Source of the DNA: Gracilaria gracilis
Taxonomy: Eukaryota > Rhodophyta > Florideophyceae > Gracilariales > Gracilariaceae
Direction of reading: 5' to 3'
Length of the DNA stretch: 64,000 nt
NCBI GenBank assembly: GCA_030374805.1
Contig: JARGSG010000032.1
Coordinates: 434,001-498,000, forward strand
The translations under genes were made by a program, and so were the position numbers. Of the stretch, positions 55,898 to 64,000 are shown in pieces; positions within the stretch are counted from its first letter, which is position 1, and every line of letters begins with the position of its first letter. Under the pieces are notes generated by a model, which saw only the letters and a program-made list of their open reading frames with translations, made no database searches and was not told the DNA's origin.

Positions 55898-57220
55898 TCA
55901 CCGGGACTGAGTTCTCAAAGCAACCGCTTGTGGGTCACGCGCATATTCTTTGCGTTTCTTTCTGGTTTGAACCGTTCGAGATGCGACCGTGATTCGGTCA
56001 ATGAAGATCGAATTTTCTATACCATCTTGGTTCACCGTCACCGTGTGATCGGTCGATCGAACTACCTTGAAAGGTCCCGATGATTTCGGAAGAAGTTTGG
56101 AATTTATATCCCCATCAATAGCTTCATCATCGGCTTCATCATCCGGTCGTGGTTTAGCTCCCTTCGGAGGGTGGTCAATAAAGATATATTGACCCGGCGT
56201 AGACGTTACCCCTTGCGTTACCTTTCGGTCGTGGTCCTTCTTGTACCGCTTCTGGGAGGCTGTGAGCTTGCTCTCAGTATGCTTGAGAGCACGCCTCAAC
56301 CTCAAAAGGGTATTCCGTTTAACCTGTGACGGTTTGAGAGACCTGGCGGCTTCTTGTCCTCATGGGTCTTCTTCAATAAAAATACCTGGTGGGTGTCTTG
56401 ACAGTATCAGGTCTGGCGGCGTAATCTGTGTCGCTCGATGAACCTAAAGGTTATATGCGTACGTCAAGGGCTGCACGAGCTCGTCCCAAACAGTTTGGTC
56501 TTCTTCCGTATAGTGACGTAATCTAGTTAACAGTTTTCGGTTAAAACGCTCCACTTGCACATTCGTGTGTGGATGATAGGCAGTGGTGAAGTAGTGCTGA
56601 ATACCCAAAAGTTTACAAACAGCTTCAAAGAACTAAGAAGCCAAGTTAGAACCATTGTTGGTAAGTACAAAAAGCTGTGCGCCATATGGGTAGATCCAAT
56701 TTTTCAAGAACGCCACCGCGAGGGTCGTAGATTTTGTGTACTCCAAAGGTATCGCTCTGGTGAGCTTTGAGAACCTGTCGGTGACTACGATGATGTACTG
56801 ATATCCCCTTGTGGTTTTCGGCAATGGCCCTAGAAGGTCTATTGCTACGAATTCGAGAGGACCCGCAGCCGGGAATAGTTTCAAGTATTTCCTGTGCCTT
56901 CGGAGACCTCCACGGGTTCGTACGCATGATTCGCACTGACCTACAAAGGTAGAGATATCATGAGCCATATGGGGCCAATAATACCCTTGCCTCAAGGTGT
57001 AGTACATTCTCGTACCTCCAGGGTGCCCTGATAGCCTTCGGTAGTGAGCAAGATACAGCACCCTAAGGCGCAGCACCTTGGGCACCACCTTTTGAAGGGA
57101 ACCATTGATGGGAGCTCGCCCGACAAGGAAACCATTCCGGTCAACGTCAAAGTTTGAGTCCTTCATACCTACTTGGTCCATGACAGAGCGGCAATAAACA
57201 TCGTTTGCTTGCTCTCTCAA
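55898..57220 (-). pseudogene. Gypsy integrase with GPF module
   Basis: From 57220 downward: HYRRLSGHPGGTRMYYTLRQ then CESCVRT (HHCC zinc site), then FVAIDLLGPLP (first catalytic Asp) and YIIVVTDRFSKLTRAIPLEY, with TNNGSNLAS at the second-Asp region (the usual Asp reads Asn). After a gap in other frames, a C-terminal part at 55898-56305 has KSSGPFKVVRSTDHTVTV and IFIDRITVASR, a GPF/Y module typical of Gypsy integrases. Not functional as it stands. Confidence 0.75.
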
Positions 57221-59193
57221 GCATTCTTCAGGGTAATCGGCATGACGTCTTTTCCCTCAAGGGCAAGCATTTTCCTAGCGATGGCATCACTAAACCACGT
57301 ATCCTCTTCGGGTAAAGTCCAGTAACTTTCTAATGCAATAGCATTGCCATCAGAGTTTGTAGAGATGGTAAAGCATGGAATGTCATCCTCTACCGGCTCG
57401 GTATCCAAACCATCTGTGGTAGTGCGAGACATCGCGTCTGCGACATTGTGCTCGATACCTGGACGGTACTGTACGTCGTACTCGAACTCTGACAGTCTTA
57501 ATCGCCATCGGGTCAGTCTGCCTGATACGTCGGCAAGACCGAGTGCCCACCACAGGGCGTCATGGTCGGTTTGACGCTATACCTTTGACCATATAGGAAG
57601 AGACGGAGCATTAGCATGCTCCAGACTACAGCTAGAGACTACTTTTTGGTTGTTGTTTAATTCTTTTCTGCAGCGTACAGAGCACGACTCCAGTAACCTA
57701 TAGGTAGTTTGTCGCCATTTTCTTGCTCCTGCATAAGACAACAGCCAAATTGGGCGCCCGAAGCGTCGGTATCCAATATGTATCATAAACCAGCTTTCGG
57801 TAGTGCCAAGATGGGAGGTGTCAGGAGGGCATGTTTCAGTGCCTCCAACGCATCCATCTCCTCATTGGTAACACATTCAAACCTTTTAGGTTGGCCTTCT
57901 AGCAGTTTCCTGTTGAGGGGAGCGACTATCATGGTAAATCCCCTGATAACCCGGCGGTACACATTGCACAAACCTATAAAGGATCGGATTTATGTCTGGG
58001 ACGTGGGTAGCTTCGCCTCCTGCACGGCCCGGATATTCCGCGGCGTCACTTCTAACCTTCCAGAGCTGATGATATGACCAAGGTACTCTACCTCTTTGGT
58101 GAAGAATTCGCACTTGCAGAGCTTCAGCGTAACTCCAGATTCCCTCAAAAGGTTTAGAACTTCCCTAACATGGTGGAAGTGTTCCTCTACCGTCCTGAAA
58201 TATATGATTACATTATCGATGTATACCCGAGCGGTTCTCCATTTCACCTTCGAAAGGATTATATCTGACGCCGTCTGAAGGGTAGCCGGTGCACTCCGCC
58301 ACTCAAATGACATACCCGTGAAGCGGAATAAACCATCGTGGAAATTGAACGTAGTTTTGTTCTTGCCTTCTTCCATTATAGGTACCTGCCAATAACCACA
58401 ATTGGCATCGGGCGTAGTAAAGATCTTGGCGTTGCCCAACGAATCTCTAAACTCGTCCATTCTAGGTATTAGTTACGAATCCCTGATGGTCATACTATCC
58501 AGTCTTCTGTAGTCCACACAGAACCCGCATACGGGTATCATTCTTCTTTGTGACTATAACCACAGGGCTGGCCCAGTCCGCATTTACGGTTTCTACGACA
58601 CCTTCACGGAGCATTCGCTCGACCTCATTGAGCTCAACTGCACGTGCTTTCGGACATGCTCGGTAAGGCTGCTGTTAAATAAGTTTCCAGCAAGGCACCA
58701 TATCAATACAATGCTTTGTACCCTCAGTTTGGCCTAACCGCCCCGACCACATGGATTCAAAGTCTTCTAAGAGACTGAGTATCCGGTCTCGTAGAATGTT
58801 ATTCTTCTCACCGATCTATACTTCCTCCCTCCAATTACTCACTTGGTCCAGTTCCATGGTCTTTCCGTGATCTTTAACCTTAAACGTGTCGACGATCTTC
58901 TGTTTCATTTTAGTGTTTGTCGAGAACGGGGGCGCATATGCGGGATATGGCGCATCTATTCCTCCCCCTTCCTTAGAGATGCAGACCTCGCCCAGCCCAT
59001 TAGGTGAGACCGTGAAAACCACTTGTGGTTCTGGTAATGCAATCCCAATATTTGTATTCTTGGGTAACTTAACAATATGATTGCTAAAGTTATTCAAGTA
59101 CACCTTGAAGGTTTGGTTCGGGATGTTGTCAATGATCCCGTTTGCCATCAAGGCGAGATGTCTCTCTGCTAAGCTAAGACGGTTCTGTAGCAT
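57221..59193 (-). pseudogene. Gypsy reverse transcriptase and RNase H
   Basis: The segment at 57990-58460 reads MDEFRDSLGNAKIFTTPDAN, CGYWQVPIMEEG and VYIDNVIIYF, with the box reading YIDN where YxDD is expected, then VEYLGHIISSGRLEV. Upstream pieces of fingers/palm (58460-58700) carry stops. RNase H fragments follow at about 57600-57990 and 57217-57432 (DAIARKMLALEGKDVMPI near the end). The part at 58816-59193 is the linker before the reverse transcriptase. Confidence 0.75.
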
Positions 59194-59388
59194 TACCTAT
59201 CCTGGTGTTACGCATGAGACATTCACTACCATTTTGGTCATAGCCGGGATTGAAACCAATTTGGTGAGCCGTATCTTGTTAGAGACCGTTTCGGTGGGTA
59301 TATTGGATCTCGGCTTCTGATGCCAACCATTTTTGGTTTGCGTATTACCTAGTATGGAAATATGACAACCATGACGGAGAGCGACCGT

Positions 59389-59847
59389 TCAGGACCGTGG
59401 CAGAAAAGACTTGACATGTTTGTCAATAAAGTTGGTCCCGAGGATACATTCTGTCGCCAGACGATCCACCAAAAAAAAATTGAGGTTCACATTCAAGGTT
59501 TCAAGTTGAAACACCGTAGTCAACATTCCTCTAAGATGCAGTGGGCGCTCGTTAGCGTCCACCAATAGGTCGATAGTCGGGGCAGGCCGAATGTTCCTCA
59601 AGACCGCATCGGGTATGACGCGAGCGTTTAGAACATTCAGACCGGCGCCGGTATCAAGTACACACGCAAGGGGAACCTGTAGGTAATTGGGAAAGATTAC
59701 TGAAGGACTAACTTTATAGTTTTTGTAATTCATCAGACAGACCACCTTGGGTAGATCTGATTCTTCTTTTTCCTCCTTTAAGGTTTCCCGTTCCGGTATC
59801 GAAGGGCCTGCCAATTCACGGTTCGGAGTGGCCCCTAGGCTAACCAT
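59389..59847 (-). pseudogene. Gypsy aspartic protease region
   Basis: PLACVLDTGAGLNVLNARVI contains the DTGA active site, followed by the ILGTNFI flap-distal motif. The frame is open for 152 codons and overlaps the end of gag in the -1 frame by 13 bases. Confidence 0.75.
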
Positions 59848-61463
59848 TCGGTGTTTTCCTGCTCCTCCTGAGCGGGACTGTCCTTCTCCAAGATTGGTGT
59901 TTCCTCGACGAGATGAACCTGAGATGTTGATGGTTGAGCTTGTACCTTCCTTCCAGATCCATATAGGTTACGGTGGTTTTGCTGCCTGGCACTGATCAGA
60001 TGTTCTAGCACCTTTGGAGGTATTTTGTCACATCTGTTTGCCAGATGGTCTGGCGATAAACAGAGCCAGCAAACCAATCCACCTGTCTGGGGATCAAGCA
60101 TTGCCATTGAAGTAGGTCGGAAAACCGGATTGGTCGGTGCTGTAGCATATGAGGATGCTTGCGAACCACCCATTGAGGTTTGTTGAGTGCCCGCTCCACT
60201 TGGTGGCGACCTTATCGAAGCTGGTGGTACTGTCGACGACCAATTACCAATAGAGGTGGCTCGTGACTGAGCCTGCGGCGCGGTCACGAGATGAACCGTC
60301 ATCCCTGTTGGTACGCGAATGAGCGAATCACCCTCGGAGGTAGTGCTTTCTTTTAGCTCCAATACTGACCGTTTCGGTTTGTCCTTTGAGGTATGGGACG
60401 CCGACGGCCTCTTTCCATGACGGAGAGTGTCACCAAACCCCTGGGTATAACGAGCAAGCCCATTATATTCCACCTTACGTTGGTTCGCCAGGTAGTTGCG
60501 TACGTGCGAACGGATGGCTTTGTCGACATTGTCGGCAAAAATCGACTTTAACCTACTAGTGGTAAAGAGATTACCGCATCGGGTGACCAGATTCCAAAGG
60601 CCTAACGAGAATTCCATTTCGGTTTGGTTAGAGCGCTGGCGATATACCAGAACCTCAGCGTAACCTTCTTGGATAACCTCATCGGTAGCGTAAGTTTCCA
60701 TCATGAAACTAACCACTTCTGGGTACGTCTCTAACATCTCTGTTCCCTCTTCGTGAACCGCCAGGGTATTTCCACAGAGTCTGCCTTGCAGCAAGTGTAA
60801 AGCTTGACCTTACAGGCAAAACTGGAATAACTACATGACAGCACCTTCGGAAAAACCATTTTGGTCACATGCGACCTTGGACTTCTGCAAAAACTCAATT
60901 ACCGCAATAGGATCATCACCTGTGGAAGCAGTATCACCCATCTGGAATCTGAGCTTCTTATGGTGCTCGGTGACCTTCTGCGCAACCTCTTGGGTGTAAG
61001 CAGAGGATCGGTTTCTCAACCGATATGACCTATAATCAACCGCTTTGGTGAACAGATCGTTCAGCGGCTGACGCACCTCTAGGGTTGTATCGGTGTCCGA
61101 ATCCGAGTGGGACGACTCATACCACTTCCTCTTACCTTTGCGGTTTCTTTTCGACGACTTCTTCGCCACCCTGTTCGGTTTCTTCTTGTGTCTACCTTTA
61201 CGGTCACCATCCTACTATGAACCAGTATCGGTATCGGAGCTCTAGGAATCGAGGTGAGAGTCGTAGCCGCGACTCTTTCCCTTCTTCCTCCTCCTTTCTT
61301 TACACTTGCGGTTTCTTCTTCGTCGCCCCTCTTCTGGGTCAGATGAATCGTTCCCAGGCCCACCAGCCTTGATGTCCTTTCGAACGTTACCTTCAATGGG
61401 TGGCGAGTACATGTCTCGAGGGACTGAAGTACACGCACGCGAATGAGTATCAACAATGCCCAA
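59835..61463 (-). pseudogene. Gypsy Gag with zinc knuckle, several in-frame stops
   Basis: One minus-strand frame runs from 61463 to 59835 with several stops, including two near 60800-60830. The start is Arg/Lys- and Ser/Asp-rich. The capsid-like region includes GYAEVLVYRQRSNQTEMEFS and SFMMETYATDEV. The knuckle is CWLCLSPDHLANRC near 60075. The longest open part is 59835-60794 (319 codons). Confidence 0.7.
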
Positions 61464-62442
61464 AAAATAGAGATACTAGACGCAGCATCCAGGGTGGGAC
61501 GAAGGAGCGTGCAGTGACGATAACAAATGGGCCCGAGACAGGCGTGCAGCACTGGTAGCGGTGGCAGAACAACTCTATGAGAAACTAGACGATGAAGAAT
61601 CGACTGGGGGGTGCTTGAGGTTTACCACGGTCGGCTCTGCCCAGCGAGAGGTGCTCCAGTGCATCTCCGGGGACAGCAGCCACGTGTCGAAAAAGAAAAA
61701 ACAATCTACCTACAAAGGGGGCCCCTGAGGACTTGCACAACATAGTGCATGAGCCCTACACGTGGACATTCTGGGGGCACCTTGTGCACACTAAACTACT
61801 ACTATGCTACTATGCATACCCAATATGGGCTGATTCTATTGCACTACAGACTCCCCTTCTTAGATTCGACCTCGTCCCGAGGTCGGGTTTGGGAGGGTTA
61901 TTATGTCCCATGGACTGGTTTCCATACAGCCTTCCTGTTTAGCTCCTGGGGGGTTTCGGCCCTTGGGAATTTGAAGGACTCTTAGGTGAGTACCCAAGAA
62001 GGGTCCTGTACGCGCACACATGCGCCCGACAATCGCTGCCGGAGGAGTCAAAGCCACTCCGGTGGGGGATAACGCATACCCGATGAGGAATTCTATTACC
62101 GACACAATAACCAACGATTGGAGAACCAGCGAGTGGGGAAGGAATGACGCGGCGACCATAACTGGAGTGACACGTTGCACCAGTCCTATTGAGGTCATCG
62201 TCATGGCATTCTGTGCCGCCTCTTTCTTCTCTTCCCTGCAACGGGTGTCGTGGCGCCCGTGCTGTTGGGAGTGTTAGTTTTCAACGGTCGAGACGAACGC
62301 CCTGTCCGTTTCCAAGCGCGACAGTTTGCGCTACTCGAATCCAGTTAGGGTGCTTTTCTGCATTCACGGAACTCTGCAGTATGGCTGAAGAGGTGTCGTC
62401 GTCCAAATCGGTTTTGAATGGCAAAACGCGGTCGTAGTCCGT
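61464..62442. other. Spacer between divergent Gypsy gag and unknown gene B
   Basis: Probably includes the 5' LTR or leader of the minus-strand Gypsy and the leader of copy B. It shows a weak local similarity to 51297-51325. No paired LTR was identified. Confidence 0.35.
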
Positions 62443-64000
62443 GTGGAGTGCATGTTGGGCGCTATTGCCTTTCAGCCTCCGTACGACCAGATGAACTGGA
62501 TCTGCGATCGGGAATATTGGGAGGAGTTCGTTGCCGATGAATCCCGTATTAGGGACACGGATAAGTACCTATTCGGGTGGCATAACCAGGAATACTTTGA
62601 TATGCCTCTGGCGTCTCGTAAGCAGCACTACATCCCAATTGGGTCTTCAATCGTGGAGATGATGTCCGTGTCCCGCCACTTAGGTATTCCAATGCCATCC
62701 GTCTCGGCGTATTACTCGAACCTGATGTTAGGCCTTAGAAATGCGTTCACCAATGCCATATGGCAGGTGTTTTTCGTCGAGTGGGTGCTATTTGCCTTCC
62801 TGGGATGGCTGTATGCAGCCCGTTACGGGGTTCCCATTCGCACGAAGTTCCGTGACTGGCGCCTATACCACGACGACAGCCTACCATCCCCGAAGGGTCG
62901 CTTGTTTCCGCTGCCTGCCGTTGTGGTTCGCTACGTCCGCGTTTTAGGGATTGACAACGTCCTTCGAGGGTGCCAATACAGCTTCGCCGATGTTTGATCG
63001 CTGTTGTCGGATGTTACTCGCATCGATTGGTCCCAGACACCAGGGTTTCTGTGGTAAAATTATGGGTCCGACACCTACTACGACATTCCACGACACCCTG
63101 CGGGACACGACTATGAAAAGGCGTACGAATCTATGCCGCCATTTCTACCCGTTGGGGAAAGAATGCCAAACTCTGATGCTCAGGAGTTCGGCAAGTACTG
63201 GCCCTAAGGGGTTGGTTTCGTTCCGTCCTGTTTACAGGATCCCATTGCGCCTCCGCCTGGTCTGGCACCACCCTCTAATCCGGGCCCTTCGCCTGGGTTC
63301 GATGCCGATGACGAAGATGAGGAGAAGTCTTCTCTTCCCCCTATGAACATCGCAATTGTCCCAAACATTTCGTAAATGTGGACAAAAATAGTACGCAAGT
63401 CTGCAAAATCATTCCAAACTGGGTGGAAAATGTTGTTGGCGTCAGAATATCACTCTCACTCAGAACCTTAATGCCTACATTGTGCCCTTATTTCGGACAA
63501 ATTTCGGCCATATAATTTTGCCCATGACCGCCGTCTTTTTACCTGAAAAGCACTTCTAGCCAATCTTGAACCTAAATGTACCACTATGGTCCTACTTTGG
63601 GCCATACTTAGGACAAATTCGAGGTTCATAGGGTTCCTGTGGCCTCATCTAGTGCGGCTCCCAATGTGGCGATCCCGTCGGGTGATCAAGGGGATCCAGT
63701 TATTACCAGTGGGGCTCGTACTTCTATTGGCACTGTCGCTGAACCTGTCTTTTCCACTGCCTCACTTGTTTCCACCGTGGGTCAAGGCCCCTGCACCGTC
63801 GTGGGTGGGCCAAGCATGGTCATTGCTCCCACTGGGTCTTCGGTCTCTACTTCTTTGCAGGTCGGGCCCTCCTGGTATCGGAGTGGGTCCCGGAGGAAAG
63901 TAAAGTCCCGAAGTGGGAGCCACTTTGGGCGCCCTTGGGTCGAAATGCCAGCGCATGGACGTACCGGCTCCAACATCTCTTTTGAGTGCGCTTACCGGGG
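62443..64000 (+). pseudogene. Uncharacterised protein family, copy B, with stops and a MITE inside
   Basis: An open frame from 62443 to 62997 (184 codons) encodes the family core: ESRIRDTDKYLFGWHNQEYF, IPMPSVSAYYSNLMLGLRNA, FVEWVLFAFLGWLYAARYG and KGRLFPLPAVVV. This aligns with copy A (52440-53336) almost without gaps. The same frame continues after three stops (TGA at 62995, TAA near 63055, TAA near 63205) into a Pro-rich, acidic segment (PGFDADDEDEEKSSLP). It is then split by a MITE at 63338-63633 and resumes in frame with a Ser/Gly/Val-rich tail to the window edge. Removing the MITE and one 3-bp target copy keeps the frame. The gene therefore runs off the window and its 3' end is not seen. 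Function unknown. Confidence 0.5.
63338..63633. mobile_element. MITE-like element, family CCCTATGAAC, copy 2
   Basis: Reverse-orientation copy of 14885-15183. Its ends read CCCCTATGAACATCG and GAGGTTCATAGGG, flanked by a possible 3-bp duplication TTC (63335-63337 and 63634-63636). Excising it with one TTC rejoins the unknown gene in frame, which supports these borders. Confidence 0.8.

Larger units (their letters stand above)
55898..61463 (-). mobile_element. Ty3/Gypsy element, decayed, minus strand
   Basis: Minus-strand domains in Gypsy order: Gag with a zinc knuckle, protease, reverse transcriptase, RNase H, integrase with HHCC and catalytic core, and a C-terminal GPF-type module. All carry stops or shifts. 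The RNase H-to-integrase order identifies Gypsy rather than Copia. No LTR pair could be matched, so the ends are approximate. Gag and protease frames overlap by a -1 shift. It differs from the young Gypsy at 19125 in gag sequence and in having integrase, so it belongs to another family. Confidence 0.82.

Noticed and set aside
59835..59880. Canonical retroviral slippery heptamer at the gag end
   Set aside because: The string is GGAAAAC, which does not fit the X-XXY-YYZ rule fully, so I report only the overlap.
54681..62440. LTR pair for the minus-strand Gypsy
   Set aside because: Reading 54.7-55.9 kb against 61.5-62.4 kb showed no convincing direct repeat, so ends were not assigned.

Overview
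Eukaryotic nuclear DNA dominated by transposable elements and broken gene copies. The host-like relics point to a photosynthetic eukaryote: a plant/algal bifunctional 3-dehydroquinate dehydratase-shikimate dehydrogenase, a CBS-CBS-PB1 protein and a family-77-like glycosyltransferase. Intron-poor genes among many LTR elements would suit a red alga, but that placement is an inference. Nothing bacterial is present (no operons, ribosome binding sites or CRISPR).

Layout. 1-7.8 kb: one intact unknown gene (1270-2451), a shikimate-pathway pseudogene on the minus strand, a probable transporter relic, and GC-rich DNA without a firm gene. 7.8-13.6 kb: a DNA transposon with matching ends, a KDZ/Plavaka-like transposase, a coiled-coil ORF and a broken ketopantoate-reductase-like gene that looks captured. 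13.6-19 kb: mostly non-coding, with a kinase-exon fragment and a MITE. 19.1-25.2 kb: a young Ty3/Gypsy element with two 843-bp LTRs that differ at two bases by eye. It has one open gag-PR-RT-RNase H frame and no integrase, and it sits inside one arm of an older inverted repeat whose other arm is at 35.0-35.7 kb. The 9.3 kb between the arms holds an intact glycosyltransferase gene (30487-31611) and a small inverted-repeat element. 35.7-43.2 kb: little coding sequence apart from frameshifted relics of a SRPBCC/START-like protein and of TPR and CBS-PB1 proteins. 44.2-48.6 kb: a decayed Ty1/Copia element cut off at about 48.59 kb. 48.6-64 kb: a nested, GC-richer complex with a minus-strand unknown ORF (48.6-50.8), a decayed minus-strand Gypsy element (55.9-61.5), and two diverged copies of one uncharacterised plus-strand protein family (51.5-54.7 and 62.4 to the end), each split by a different MITE.

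How it fits together. Almost every host-like gene carries stops or frameshifts, while the Gypsy element keeps a 1,428-codon frame, so poor sequence quality alone does not explain the damage. The insertion order can be read: Copia, then the unknown elements inside it, then MITEs inside those. Likewise the inverted repeat is older than the Gypsy element that interrupts it. The best candidates for something undescribed are the unknown retroelement-associated protein family, the integrase-less Gypsy element, and the KDZ-like transposon with its cargo and MITE relative.
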